From DATAWZ01 sp036266975 (GTDB lineage: Bacteria > Actinomycetota > Thermoleophilia > Solirubrobacterales > Solirubrobacteraceae): a DNA stretch of 32,243 nucleotides. The DNA lies in NCBI GenBank assembly GCA_036266975.1, contig DATAWZ010000218.1, positions 1 to 32,243 of the forward strand, written 5' to 3'. This document shows, piece by piece, positions 1-7,557 of this stretch; the stretch's first letter is position 1, and each line of letters starts with the position of its first letter. The notes beneath the pieces are model-generated. The model ran no database searches, was not told the origin of the DNA, and saw nothing but the letters and a program-made list of their open reading frames with translations. Position numbers and translations under genes: made by a program.

Positions 1-495
1 GGTGCCCGCCTTGAGCGTGACCGTGAACGACTTGGTGCCGTGATCGAAGGTCGGCGTGGCGGCGATGACCTTGCCCGCCTGCTCGATCGTGAAGTTGTGC
101 GCGAGCGGCGAGTCGTTGGTGAAGTCGAAGGTATCGCTCCCGGCCCGCGCGCTGATCGCGGTCGTGTTGAACTTCAGCAGCCCCGTGGGGTTGGCCGACA
201 CGGCGATCGGACCGGCCGGCGCCGGCGCCGGCGCGGTCGGCGCCTTGCTGATCGTGGCGGCCTGGGCCTTGACCGCCCTGCTCGCGGTGGCGATCGCCGA
301 GCCGATCGCGCCGGCCATGAGCAGGACGCTGATGCCCATGACGACCCGCTGGCCACCGAGATTGCCCGGGAAGTCGGGGTTGGTGAGCCCGATCGCCCCG
401 AGGACGACCGCCCATACGGCAAAGGCGCCGCCGACGATGTAGAACGGCGCCTTGCTCTTATCGGCGGCGAGGACAAGCACGGCCTGGTGGAGCAC
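1..495 (-). CDS. Membrane-anchored cupredoxin (plastocyanin-like), C-terminus cut by window edge
   Basis: The 165 visible codons give a short cytoplasmic N-terminus, two hydrophobic segments (about residues 18-37 and 50-70), an Ala/Pro linker (about 84-96) and the start of a beta-sandwich. The stretch around 120-165 (FDFTNDSPLAHNFTIE, then a TFDHGTKSFTVTLKAGT-like strand) matches the first half of small blue-copper domains; His133 in LAHNF would be the first copper ligand. The Cys-His-Met ligands would lie beyond the window, so copper binding is inferred. In-frame stops lie just upstream of the GTG at 495. No Shine-Dalgarno is present, but TAGATT ends 7 nt before this GTG, which supports a leaderless start. 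A GTG at 480 is the alternative. Likely role: extracytoplasmic electron transfer or copper handling. Confidence 0.8.
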   Translation of the reverse strand, partial: MLHQAVLVLAADKSKAPFYIVGGAFAVWAVVLGAIGLTNPDFPGNLGGQRVVMGISVLLMAGAIGSAIATASRAVKAQAATISKAPTAPAPAPAGPIAVSANPTGLLKFNTTAISARAGSDTFDFTNDSPLAHNFTIEQAGKVIAATPTFDHGTKSFTVTLKAGT

Positions 496-502
496 GCGCG
501 CG

Positions 503-531
503 AATCTATCTCATGCGCGGCCGGCGCGCCA
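503..531 (-). promoter_or_regulatory. Promoter of the cupredoxin gene (leaderless)
   Basis: On the minus strand TAGATT (508-503) ends 7 nt before the GTG at 495. TTGGCG lies 18 nt further upstream and could be the -35 box. No ribosome-binding site fits between them. Confidence 0.5.
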
Positions 532-544
532 ACCAGCCTCCGCG

Positions 545-550
545 TATGCT
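545..550 (+). promoter_or_regulatory. Possible -10 box of the haloalkane dehalogenase gene
   Basis: TATGCT ends 11 nt before the ATG at 562, which would give a leader of only a few nucleotides. No clear -35 box is seen. Confidence 0.35.
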
Positions 551-561
551 GACCGGCGCCG

Positions 562-1440
562 ATGACCGACGCGATCCGCACGCCGGACGAGCTGCTCGAC
601 GGTCTCCCGGGCTTTCCGTGGGCCCCGCGCTTCCGGGAGGTCGACGGGCTACGCCTCGCACACCTGGACGAGGGCGAGGGACCGCCGGTGCTCTTCCTGC
701 ACGGCGAGCCCACGTGGTCCTACCTGTGGCGCAAGGTCCTGCCGGCGGTGCTCGACGCCGGCTTTCGCTGCATCGCGCCCGACCTGGTCGGGTTCGGGCG
801 CTCGGACAAGCCCATGGACATCGGCTGGTACTCCTACGACCGCCACGTCGCGATGGCGGGGACGCTGCTCTCCGACCTGGAACTGCGCGGGGCGACGCTC
901 GTCGTGCACGACTGGGGCGGGCCGATCGGCCTGCGCCTGGCCGTCGAGCATCCCGAGTGCTTCGACCGCCTGGTGATCCTCGACACCGGCTTGTTCACCG
1001 GCCACCAGCGGATGACCGACGCGTGGTCGGCCTTCCGGGACTTCGTCGAGCGCACCGAGGACCTGCCGATCGGCATGCTGATCCGCGGGGCCTGCGTGAA
1101 CGATCCCGGTGACGCGGTGATCGCCGGGTACGACGCGCCGTTTCCCAGCGCCGCGGCCAAAGCCGGGGCCCGGGCCTTCCCGTTGCTGATCCCGCTCTCG
1201 CCCGACGCGCCCGGCGCGGCCGCCGGCGTCGCCGTCGGCGCGGCACTGCGCGAGGACCGCCGGCCGACGCTGATGCTGTGGGCCGACTCGGACCGAGTCC
1301 TACCGCTGAGCAACGGGGAGCGCTTCGCCGCGTCGATCGGGCGTGAGCCGCCGCGGGTGATCACCGGCGCTGGGCACTTCCTGCAGGAGGACGCCGGGCC
1401 GGAGATCGGCCGGCAGATCGCCGACTGGCTCGCCGCCTGA
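562..1440 (+). CDS. dhmA: Haloalkane dehalogenase-like alpha/beta hydrolase (DhmA/HLD-I type)
   Basis: This 292-residue cytosolic alpha/beta-hydrolase closely follows mycobacterial DhmA (Rv2296) as I recall it. Visible motifs are the oxyanion HGEPTW (47-52), the APDLVGFGRSDKP strand (72-84), the nucleophile Asp117 in HDWGG with Trp118 beside it, a cap-domain Trp155 at the place of the second halide-stabilising Trp, Asp242 or Asp244 as the acid, and His272 in GHFLQED. An aspartate nucleophile flanked by Trp fits hydrolysis of a carbon-halogen bond to an alcohol and halide; Ser-dependent hydrolases are excluded. The natural substrate cannot be read from sequence, and related proteins can be poor dehalogenases. 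The gene stands alone; no dehalogenation partner is adjacent. Confidence 0.85.
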   Translation: MTDAIRTPDELLDGLPGFPWAPRFREVDGLRLAHLDEGEGPPVLFLHGEPTWSYLWRKVLPAVLDAGFRCIAPDLVGFGRSDKPMDIGWYSYDRHVAMAGTLLSDLELRGATLVVHDWGGPIGLRLAVEHPECFDRLVILDTGLFTGHQRMTDAWSAFRDFVERTEDLPIGMLIRGACVNDPGDAVIAGYDAPFPSAAAKAGARAFPLLIPLSPDAPGAAAGVAVGAALREDRRPTLMLWADSDRVLPLSNGERFAASIGREPPRVITGAGHFLQEDAGPEIGRQIADWLAA

Positions 1441-1442
1441 CA

Positions 1443-1532
1443 GAGACGGCGCAAGCCGCCTCTCATCGGTGGTTCTTCGGTTCGCGGACCGCAACCCGGC
1501 GCCCGCTCGGATGGTTCTTGGCTGCAAGCCAA
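1443..1532 (+). promoter_or_regulatory. Structured leader with three hairpins and paired direct repeats
   Basis: Between the dehalogenase stop and the next start lie three consecutive predicted hairpins: 1443-1462 (GAG-A-CGGC / GCCG-C-CTC capped by a GCAA tetraloop), 1478-1491 (CGGTT/GACCG) and 1518-1532 (perfect TTGGCT/AGCCAA with a 3-nt loop). TGGTTCTT occurs twice, at 1470-1477 and 1512-1519, exactly 42 bp apart, each preceded by a TCGG. The first hairpin could instead terminate the upstream gene, although no T-run follows. Function is unknown; a cis-regulatory RNA or a tandem operator are the options. Confidence 0.4.
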
Positions 1533-1539
1533 CGATTTC

Positions 1540-1544
1540 GGAGG
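1540..1544 (+). promoter_or_regulatory. Shine-Dalgarno of the exported protein at 1552
   Basis: GGAGG lies 7 nt before the ATG at 1552 and fixes that start. Confidence 0.75.
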
Positions 1545-1551
1545 TCCGCAA

Positions 1552-2343
1552 ATGCTTTCCCTGTCCACATCCGGCCGGCGCACGGCTGTCGCCGGAGGGA
1601 TCCTGATCGCGCTCGTCTCGGCCCCACTGGCCCTCGGCTTCGGCGAGGGCTCCTCGATCCGGGGTGGAACGCGCAACCCGAGCACCAACCCGTCCCTCAC
1701 CTACAGCGCCCAGACGCAGATCATCGCCGACAACGGCTCCTGGGGCACCCGCCAGTCCAACAAGGGCACCGGCGGGGCCGCGATCTACGGCTGCCGGACC
1801 GGAAGCGGCGGCGCGCCTTGCTTGGAGGCTGACAATCTGAATGCCGGCAAGGCGTTCGCGTTCCTCAGCTCGGGCTCCACCGGCGGCTCGATCACGCTGA
1901 GCAACACCAGCGGCGCGCCGTTCACGACCAACGCCAAGGGCGTGGCCACGGGCCTGAACGCCAACTACCTGCAGGGCCACACGGCGTCGGACTTCCAGCT
2001 CACCAGCCAGCCGGCGGCCAACGCCAACGCCCTCGGGGGTCAGGCGGCGAGCAACTACGTGACGACCAGCCAGGTGATGTTCGCCGACGTGTCGGCCGCC
2101 GGCGCGCTGGGCAACACGCGCGGCGCGACGGCCGCGTCGCTGACCAGCGCGACCAACACCTACGCGGTGACGTTCAACACCAACGTGAGCAAGTGCAGCT
2201 ACACCGCCTCGCCGACCGGCGCGGCGCTCAGCTCCGGGCAGCTCGCGGTCTCGCCGAACGCCGCCAACGTGGACGTGGTCGACGTCGCCGCGCCGGCGGC
2301 GCTGCCATCGACCAGCGGCATCGACCTGCAGGTCATCTGCTGA
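1552..2343 (+). CDS. Exported low-complexity protein with a tail-fibre-like repeat
   Basis: The protein has 263 residues and starts with a clear signal peptide (Arg-Arg at 9-10, hydrophobic 12-29). The mature part is rich in Ser, Thr, Ala, Gly and Asn. A motif of the form L-x-G-x-x-A-S-x-(F/Y) occurs twice, at 139-148 (YLQGHTASDF) and 160-169 (ALGGQAASNY); such motifs are seen in fibre-like or beta-helical surface proteins. Four cysteines (81, 90, 215 and the C-terminal 263) could form disulfides. No enzymatic motif is visible, and I do not recognise a named family. GGAGG at 1540-1544 supports the ATG. A hairpin at 2349-2363 probably ends its transcript, separating it from the next exported protein. 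Confidence 0.75.
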   Translation: MLSLSTSGRRTAVAGGILIALVSAPLALGFGEGSSIRGGTRNPSTNPSLTYSAQTQIIADNGSWGTRQSNKGTGGAAIYGCRTGSGGAPCLEADNLNAGKAFAFLSSGSTGGSITLSNTSGAPFTTNAKGVATGLNANYLQGHTASDFQLTSQPAANANALGGQAASNYVTTSQVMFADVSAAGALGNTRGATAASLTSATNTYAVTFNTNVSKCSYTASPTGAALSSGQLAVSPNAANVDVVDVAAPAALPSTSGIDLQVIC

Positions 2344-2348
2344 GCGGA

Positions 2349-2370
2349 GCCCGGCCTCCGGGCCGTTTCG
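2349..2370 (+). terminator. Hairpin terminator after the exported protein
   Basis: GCCCGG and CCGGGC pair around a 3-nt loop (2349-2363), followed by the T-containing stretch CGTTTCGT. It starts 6 nt after the stop codon. Confidence 0.55.
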
Positions 2371-2372
2371 TA

Positions 2373-2404
2373 ATCTCCCAAACGTGCTTGGAGGTTGGGG
2401 AGAT
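2373..2404 (+). promoter_or_regulatory. Stem that would occlude the ribosome-binding site at 2397-2403
   Basis: ATCTCCC (2373-2379) is an exact complement of GGGAGAT (2398-2404), and the second arm contains the Shine-Dalgarno of the gene starting at 2408. In RNA this stem would hide the site. Whether it is regulatory cannot be told from one sequence. Confidence 0.4.
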
Positions 2405-2407
2405 CGC

Positions 2408-3442
2408 GTGAGAACGCTGGCGCTGGCCGCGACCGTATTCGTCCTCGCGGCCGGCGCCGCCCACGCGCAGGTCGTCAGCGAGAGCGCCGCGCGCTCGCAG
2501 CTCGCCTCGCTGATCGATGACGTCCCGGCGGCGAGCACGGACTTCGACGACCTGGACTCGACCGGGCTCGGCGTCGATGCGATCAAGGTCATCCCGAGCG
2601 ACACTCCGGGCACCTACCTGGGCGTCTATCACGTGGAGAACCCGGACGGCGAGTACGACGTGCGGGTGGCCACCTCGACCAACCTGCTGAACTGGGCCGA
2701 TCCGACGCGCCTGGCCGCCAACGCCTCGCAGGCGACGATCGCCGCATTGCCGAACGGCGCGTACCTCGTGGCCTACGAGAAGACACGCCTGCTGAACCCG
2801 AACGTGTCGCACATCGTCCTGCGGGTGTACGCCGATCAGCAGCTGCTGCTGTTGGGGATCCCGGCGGGCGAGTACTCGGTGCCCAACACGCTGTCGGCCG
2901 AGCACGAGGGCACCCCCAGCATCAACTCGGTCGCCTTCGGGCCGACGAGCCCGCTGCTCGGCGGACTGCCGCTCGCCGACCTGGGCCCGAGCTCGATCAC
3001 GGTCGGATTCCACTACGACGTGGCCTCGCTCGGCGTCGACCGCGAAGCGCAGGGCACGCTGACGGACTTCGACAGCTGGAGCGCGGCGCCGTACGCGCCG
3101 CTCAACGACGCCTTCGGGTCGGCGCGCGGGAACGTCGGCGGCCGCGACGAGCTGAGCTTCCTCGGCTGGCCCTTCACGGTCGTCGAGGCCCAGTCGGTCA
3201 AGAACGACTTTGCGAGCTGGCGGGTCTACCTCTACGACGACACCGGCGGCTCGGTGACGCCGCTGACCCCGCACACGCCTGGCGGGAGCGTCGCCTTCGG
3301 CAACCCCAAGGTGACCGTGCTCACCGACCCGGCCGGCCAGCGTGCCCTGGTGGTGTCGCTGTTCGTCTTCAGCCAGGGCGCCGGGGTCCAGGCCTCGGGG
3401 GCCACCGAAGCCGGATCGCTCGTGTACTACCGCGAGCTCTGA
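2408..3442 (+). CDS. Exported protein with beta-propeller-like (GH43/sialidase-like) features
   Basis: The protein has 344 residues. GTG at 2408 is chosen because GGGGAGA lies 4 nt upstream and because it gives a compact signal peptide ending AHA-Q at residue 20. An upstream in-frame GTG at 2384 would add eight charged or Gly/Trp residues before the signal. The mature part has blades of the type seen in five-bladed propellers: TYLGVYHVENPDG, then YDVRVATSTNLLNW, then QATIAALPNGAYLVAYEK, resembling GH43-type and sialidase-like proteins. I cannot assign catalytic acids, so a non-enzymatic surface or sugar-binding role is equally possible. Its 3' end overlaps the convergent gene at 3427 by 16 nt. 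Confidence 0.7.
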   Translation: MRTLALAATVFVLAAGAAHAQVVSESAARSQLASLIDDVPAASTDFDDLDSTGLGVDAIKVIPSDTPGTYLGVYHVENPDGEYDVRVATSTNLLNWADPTRLAANASQATIAALPNGAYLVAYEKTRLLNPNVSHIVLRVYADQQLLLLGIPAGEYSVPNTLSAEHEGTPSINSVAFGPTSPLLGGLPLADLGPSSITVGFHYDVASLGVDREAQGTLTDFDSWSAAPYAPLNDAFGSARGNVGGRDELSFLGWPFTVVEAQSVKNDFASWRVYLYDDTGGSVTPLTPHTPGGSVAFGNPKVTVLTDPAGQRALVVSLFVFSQGAGVQASGATEAGSLVYYREL

Positions 3443-4323
3443 CTACCGGAGCCGCCGCCGAACCCCGGCCAGCCCCCGCCGTTCGGGGGCCCCGGGGGCG
3501 GCGGGCCGCCTGCTCGCGGGCCGGCGAGTCCCGGGCCGCCCGGGCGGCCGCCCATGCCCATGCCGTGGGCGCCGAAGCGCGGGCCGCTCCCGGCGGCGAA
3601 GGCGATCACGTGGGTGGCCGTCGAGGTCTGCACGACGAAGACCTCGTCGCCCTTGTGCAGGCTGGAGAGCGAGGCGGTCTGTCCGCCCCGCCGCACGTCG
3701 GCGCCGGTCGGGATCGTCAGCGACTTGCTCGCGCCGGCGGACGTGGCGACCGTGAGCTGCTGCCCGGAGACCGAGTCGACCGTCCCGTGCGTGATCGTCG
3801 CGCCGGCGAGTGCACCGGGCCCCGCATGGTGGCCGGGGGCCGCGGCGGTCACCGAGGTCGAGCCCGGCGTCTGCACGACCACGACGATGTCCCCCGCTCG
3901 CAGGCTCGAGAGCGAGGCGGTCCGCCCGTTGCGGCGCACGGTCGCGCCCGTCGGGATGGTCAGCGTGGGCGTCGCGTAGAGCGCCTTGGCCGACCCCTCG
4001 GAGATCGTCAGCTGAGCGCCGGAGACCGACTTGACCGTGCCGCGATCGATGGTCACCGTCTCAAAGCCGCCCGAGCCGTTGGGGACGACCTCGGTGGCGT
4101 GCACGATCGGGCCGCGCAGCCCGATGGCCGGACCGAAGCCGCCGGCGCCGAAGGGGCGCGCGCCGCCGGCGAAGCGCCCGCCGAACACGCGCGCGAGCGG
4201 CGGCGCCGCCGGGTGGTGGCTCGATGACGGCGCGGCGGCGCTGCCCGCGATGCCCGCGGCGGCGCCGATGGCGGCGCAGCCCAGGGCAAGGCCGGCGATG
4301 CGCAGGGGACGTGAGTGGAACAT
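3427..4323 (-). CDS. Exported protein with two DUF5666-like repeats
   Basis: The protein has 298 residues. AAGGAG lies 8 nt before the ATG at 4323, so the start is firm. An N-terminal signal sequence or anchor (about 8-31) is followed by a Gly/Pro/His-rich stretch, then two homologous beta-rich repeats at about 94-160 and 180-243. Each repeat runs (R/H)GTV-x-SVSG-x-QLT, then LTIPTGA-x-VRR, then TASLSSL and VVQT, which resembles DUF5666. The C-terminal 50 residues are Gly/Pro-rich and probably disordered. The repeats look like an internal duplication. Function is unknown; an extracytoplasmic structural or binding protein is likely. It is divergent from the gene at 4396 and convergent with the gene at 2408. 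Confidence 0.8.
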   Translation of the reverse strand: MFHSRPLRIAGLALGCAAIGAAAGIAGSAAAPSSSHHPAAPPLARVFGGRFAGGARPFGAGGFGPAIGLRGPIVHATEVVPNGSGGFETVTIDRGTVKSVSGAQLTISEGSAKALYATPTLTIPTGATVRRNGRTASLSSLRAGDIVVVVQTPGSTSVTAAAPGHHAGPGALAGATITHGTVDSVSGQQLTVATSAGASKSLTIPTGADVRRGGQTASLSSLHKGDEVFVVQTSTATHVIAFAAGSGPRFGAHGMGMGGRPGGPGLAGPRAGGPPPPGPPNGGGWPGFGGGSGSQSSR

Positions 4324-4331
4324 GCGCTCAA

Positions 4332-4337
4332 CTCCTT
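4332..4337 (-). promoter_or_regulatory. Shine-Dalgarno of the DUF5666-like gene
   Basis: AAGGAG on the minus strand, 8 nt before the ATG at 4323. TATCTT (4356-4351) upstream could be its -10 box, giving a leader of roughly 20-25 nt. Confidence 0.7.
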
Positions 4338-4382
4338 TCCGGACGTCACGAAGATACGCGCCGCCGCTAAAGCGCCGCTCAG

Positions 4383-4388
4383 TAGCAT
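4383..4388 (+). promoter_or_regulatory. -10 box of the helix-hairpin-helix gene (leaderless)
   Basis: TAGCAT ends 7 nt before the GTG at 4396, with no Shine-Dalgarno in between. Confidence 0.5.
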
Positions 4389-4395
4389 CGCTCTC

Positions 4396-5040
4396 GTGAG
4401 CGGCGGCTCCCTCCTTGCGCCCGAACCGGGCCGGCGCCGTCCGCGCTGGCCCTGGATCTCGCTCCTGCCCGTCGGCCTGGGCGCGTGGGCGCCGATCTAC
4501 GCCGGCGTGCGCGCCGGACGCCCGCGCTGGATCGCCTTCGGCGCGCTGTGGTCGGCGATCACGATCGCCGGCTTCATCGTCGCGGCGCCGCACAAGCACT
4601 CGGACACGGCCGGGGCGCTGCTGGTCATCGGCTGGGTCGGCGCGATCGCCACCTCGTTCACCGTCCGCAGCGCCTACGAGCGCGCGACCGGCGAGGGGCT
4701 CGATCGAGCGCTCGCCGAGGCGCGCGAACGCCTGCGCGAGCGCGCGCGGGCCCAGCGGATCGCGCGCGAGCAGCCGGCGCTGGCGCTCGAGATGGGGATC
4801 GGGCGTCCCGACGTGCCCGGCGCGCAGGCGGCCGGCGTCGTCGACGTCAACAACGCCCCGGCGGCCACGCTCGCCACCCTGCCCGAGGTCAGCGCCGCGC
4901 TGGCCGAGCGGATCGCGACCTCCTGCCGTGAGCTGAACGGCTTCTCCTCGCTGGCCGACCTGGGCGCGGCGCTCGACCTGGACCCGAACGTCGTCGAGGC
5001 GCTCGGCGACCGGACCGTCTTCCTGCCCCGGCGGACCTAG
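4396..5040 (+). CDS. Membrane protein with C-terminal ComEA-like helix-hairpin-helix domain
   Basis: The protein has 214 residues. Three hydrophobic segments (about 20-37, 44-63 and 71-90) are followed by a charged, probably helical Ala/Arg/Glu linker (96-128) and a helix-hairpin-helix region (149-206) beginning VVDVNNAPAATLATLPEVS. That is the ComEA/T2SK type (VNxAxxxxLxxLPGI) but degenerate: VS replaces the usual GI/GV, and the second half is more divergent. The family usually binds DNA; here the fold might serve protein contacts. The GTG at 4396 is preferred because of the -10 box at 4383; an ATG at 4315 in frame would overlap the divergent gene's start. Classical ComEA has a single anchor, so this is not a clear competence protein. 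Confidence 0.75.
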   Translation: MSGGSLLAPEPGRRRPRWPWISLLPVGLGAWAPIYAGVRAGRPRWIAFGALWSAITIAGFIVAAPHKHSDTAGALLVIGWVGAIATSFTVRSAYERATGEGLDRALAEARERLRERARAQRIAREQPALALEMGIGRPDVPGAQAAGVVDVNNAPAATLATLPEVSAALAERIATSCRELNGFSSLADLGAALDLDPNVVEALGDRTVFLPRRT

Positions 5041-5053
5041 TGGCACCTCCAAC

Positions 5054-5078
5054 GCGCCTGAGCGGGACTCAGACGCGC
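5054..5078. terminator. Hairpin between convergent genes, possibly bidirectional
   Basis: GCGC-CTGAG pairs with CTCAG-(AC bulge)-GCGC around a 5-nt loop. It sits between the stop at 5040 (+) and overlaps the stop at 5069 (-). No long T-run is present on either side. Confidence 0.5.
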
Positions 5079-6544
5079 AGCACCGGCGCCGAGGCGTCCG
5101 GAACGAGCGCGAGGACCTCCTCGAACCCCTCGCGCAGGCAGCGGTCGAAGCGCTCGCCGTCGGTCACCGCCGCGGGGTCGCTGTTGACCGACACGCAGCA
5201 CGTGTCCCCGTGCGAGATCAGCGCCATCATCACCGCGCAGCCGGGCAGCGGGCCGAACCCGTAGAAGCGCTCGATCTTGCCGCCGGCGATGTAGACCTCG
5301 TGGCGGATCCCGGGGATGTTGCTCGCCTGCAGGTCGTTGGCCTTGGTGATGTTGCCGGCGAGCTGGGAGATCAGCGCCGCGGGCATGCGCGCGAGCGCGG
5401 GAGCCACCAACGCCAGGCCGTCGACCGCCGGCTCATCGCGCGCGGAGCGCACCAGGTTGCCGACCGCCGCCATGCGCTCGACCGGGTCGACGATGCCGGC
5501 CGGTCCGGCGATCCGCGCCCCGGCGAAGCGGTTGCCGCCCTCGGCGTCGCTCTCGCGCCGCACCGAGATCGGCACCGCCATCGGGATCGCGTCGATCGTG
5601 ACGCCGAGCTCCTCGTGGTAGCGGCGGAAGCCGCCGAGCACCGCGGCCAGGAAGGCGTCGTTGAGCGTTGCGTCCGCCGCCTTGGAGGCGCCGCGCAGAT
5701 CAGCGAAGGCGACGTCGAGCGCCGAGAAGCGCCACGACATGCTGCGCCCGCGCAGCAGCGGAGAGCCCTCGGCGTCGGGATCGGCGAGCACCCGCCGAAG
5801 CGAGCCGCCGAAGCGCACCGCGTCGCGCACGCTGGCGTCCGGGCGTGCGAGCGCGCGCAGGCCGCGCGCGGCGGTCGAGCGCAGGTGCCCGGCCCCCAGG
5901 CGCGCATCGCGCGCGAGCTGGCGGCGCAGGATGTCCGCCGAGCTCACCTCGTCGGGCGGCGGCGCGGGCGGTTGGGGCTTGTTCGCGCTGTGCTCGCGCT
6001 GGCGGGAGTGCAGCTGGCCGAACAGCTGCATCGCGCCCATCCCGTCCATCGTGGAGTGGTGCATCTTCAGCAGGTAGCCGCTGCGACCGTCGGGCAGCCC
6101 CTCGAACAGGTAGGCCTCCCAGGGCGAGCGGGCGCGGTCGAACGGGGTCATCGCGATCTGCTCGCAGGCGGAGAGCAGCTCCCGCCAGCCGCCAGGCTCG
6201 GGCAGCCGCGCGCGGCGCACGTGGTAGTGCAGGTCGAAGTCGGCGTCGACCGCCCAGCAGGGCAGGCCCAGGCCGAGCAGCGGCTCGACCACGCGCTGGC
6301 GGAAGCGGGGCACCACGCGGGTGGCCCAGTCGTGCGCGGCGAGGAAGCGATCCCAGTCGGGAAGGCAGTCCAGCTGGTAGAGGGCGGAGATCGTCGAGCG
6401 CAGCCGCGGGTCGCCCTCCGCGCGCCACATCAGCGCCTCGAGCGCGTTCATCTCGCTCGCCGAGCCCCACTCCAGCGGGGCGTCGAGCGAGCCGCTGCGC
6501 GGCGCGGAGGTGACGATCGGCGGCGGGATCTCGGTCTCGGTCAT
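5069..6544 (-). CDS. Wax ester synthase / diacylglycerol O-acyltransferase (WS/DGAT family)
   Basis: This 491-residue enzyme would transfer an acyl group from acyl-CoA to diacylglycerol, making triacylglycerol, or to a long-chain alcohol. The catalytic HHxxxDG motif is intact as HHSTMDG (162-168), preceded by the PFDRARSPWE stretch (134-143); N-terminal (EMNALEALMWRAE) and C-terminal (SNIPG, GFGPL) family motifs are present. Such proteins act at the inner face of the membrane or on nascent lipid droplets. It is the last gene of the lipid operon. The ATG at 6544 overlaps the gpsA stop by one base (TGATG); a GTG one codon upstream is an alternative. Position after plsB, plsC and gpsA favours triacylglycerol synthesis. 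Confidence 0.9.
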   Translation of the reverse strand: MTETEIPPPIVTSAPRSGSLDAPLEWGSASEMNALEALMWRAEGDPRLRSTISALYQLDCLPDWDRFLAAHDWATRVVPRFRQRVVEPLLGLGLPCWAVDADFDLHYHVRRARLPEPGGWRELLSACEQIAMTPFDRARSPWEAYLFEGLPDGRSGYLLKMHHSTMDGMGAMQLFGQLHSRQREHSANKPQPPAPPPDEVSSADILRRQLARDARLGAGHLRSTAARGLRALARPDASVRDAVRFGGSLRRVLADPDAEGSPLLRGRSMSWRFSALDVAFADLRGASKAADATLNDAFLAAVLGGFRRYHEELGVTIDAIPMAVPISVRRESDAEGGNRFAGARIAGPAGIVDPVERMAAVGNLVRSARDEPAVDGLALVAPALARMPAALISQLAGNITKANDLQASNIPGIRHEVYIAGGKIERFYGFGPLPGCAVMMALISHGDTCCVSVNSDPAAVTDGERFDRCLREGFEEVLALVPDASAPVLRV

Positions 6545-7557
6545 CACGCCACCGCGTGGTGTTCGCTGCCGGCCGCCATCCGCTGCAGGCCGCGATAGGC
6601 GTCGGCCGGGTGACGCCCCTCGTTGACGACGGCGTCGACCTCGGCGGCGATCGGCATCACCACCCCGTGCTGGTCGGCGAGCTCCATCACCGTGCGGGCG
6701 GTCTTGACGCCCTCGGCCACCTGGTTCATGTCGGACGCGATCTGCTCGAGCGTGCGGCCGCGGGCGAGCTCCTCGCCGACCCGCCGGTTGCGCGAGAGCG
6801 GGCTCATGCAGGTCGCCATCAGGTCGCCCAGGCCGGTGAGCCCGGCGAACGTGCGCGGGTCGGCGCCCATCGCCTCGCCCAGGCGCGTCATCTCGGCCAG
6901 CCCGCGAGCGATCACCATCGCGCGGGTGTTGTCGCCCACGCCGAGGCCCTCGGCCATCCCGACCGCGATCGCGATGACGTTCTTGAGCACGCCGCCCAGC
7001 TCGGAGCCGAGCACGTCCTGGTTGCGGTAGACGCGAAAGCGGGGACCCGCGAACAGCGGCTGGAGCGCCCGCCCCACGGCGTCGTCCGGGGTGGCGATGA
7101 CGGTGGCCGCGGCGAAGCCGTCGAGCACCTCGCGGGCCAGGTTGGGACCGGCGAGCACGCCGACCGGGTGCCCGGGCAGCTCGGAGATGATGACCTCGGA
7201 GATCCGCTTGCGCGTATCGGGCTCAAGGCCCTTGACCAGCGAGAGCACGGGGATCCACGGGCGCACGTGCGGAGCGGCCTGGCGCAGCACCTCGCGCACC
7301 GCGACCGACGGCACTCCGACCACGAGCACGTCCGCGCCCGAGGCCGCCTCGACCACGTCGCCGGTCGCGCGCAGGGTCTGGGGCAGCACGCGCTCCTCGC
7401 CCAGGAAGCGGGCGTTGGTGTGCTGCTCGTCGATCTCGCGCGCGACGTCCGCGTCCCGCGCCCACAGCGTGGTGGTGGCGTTGCCGGCGGCGAGCGCGGC
7501 CACGGTCGTCCCCCACGACCCGCCACCGAGCACGGTGACCTGCACCGCGCGGGTCAT
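6544..7557 (-). CDS. gpsA: NAD(P)-dependent glycerol-3-phosphate dehydrogenase
   Basis: This 337-residue cytosolic enzyme reduces dihydroxyacetone phosphate to sn-glycerol-3-phosphate, the backbone of glycerolipids. The N-terminal Rossmann motif GGGSWGT is at 11-17. The substrate and catalytic stretch SELGGVLKNVIAIAVGM (185-201) carries Lys192; GLTGLGDLMATC (239-250) and the SRNRRVG loop (255-261) are intact. Length is normal. The ATG at 7557 overlaps the stop of the upstream acyltransferase in an ATGA, and its own stop overlaps the next start, so translation is probably coupled across the operon. This gives the acyltransferases a local source of glycerol-3-phosphate. Confidence 0.95.
   Translation of the reverse strand: MTRAVQVTVLGGGSWGTTVAALAAGNATTTLWARDADVAREIDEQHTNARFLGEERVLPQTLRATGDVVEAASGADVLVVGVPSVAVREVLRQAAPHVRPWIPVLSLVKGLEPDTRKRISEVIISELPGHPVGVLAGPNLAREVLDGFAAATVIATPDDAVGRALQPLFAGPRFRVYRNQDVLGSELGGVLKNVIAIAVGMAEGLGVGDNTRAMVIARGLAEMTRLGEAMGADPRTFAGLTGLGDLMATCMSPLSRNRRVGEELARGRTLEQIASDMNQVAEGVKTARTVMELADQHGVVMPIAAEVDAVVNEGRHPADAYRGLQRMAAGSEHHAVA

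Noticed and set aside
1443..1532. c-di-GMP class I riboswitch
   Set aside because: A GNRA-capped hairpin is present, but the conserved junction sequences I would expect are not recognisable; kept only as an unassigned structured leader.
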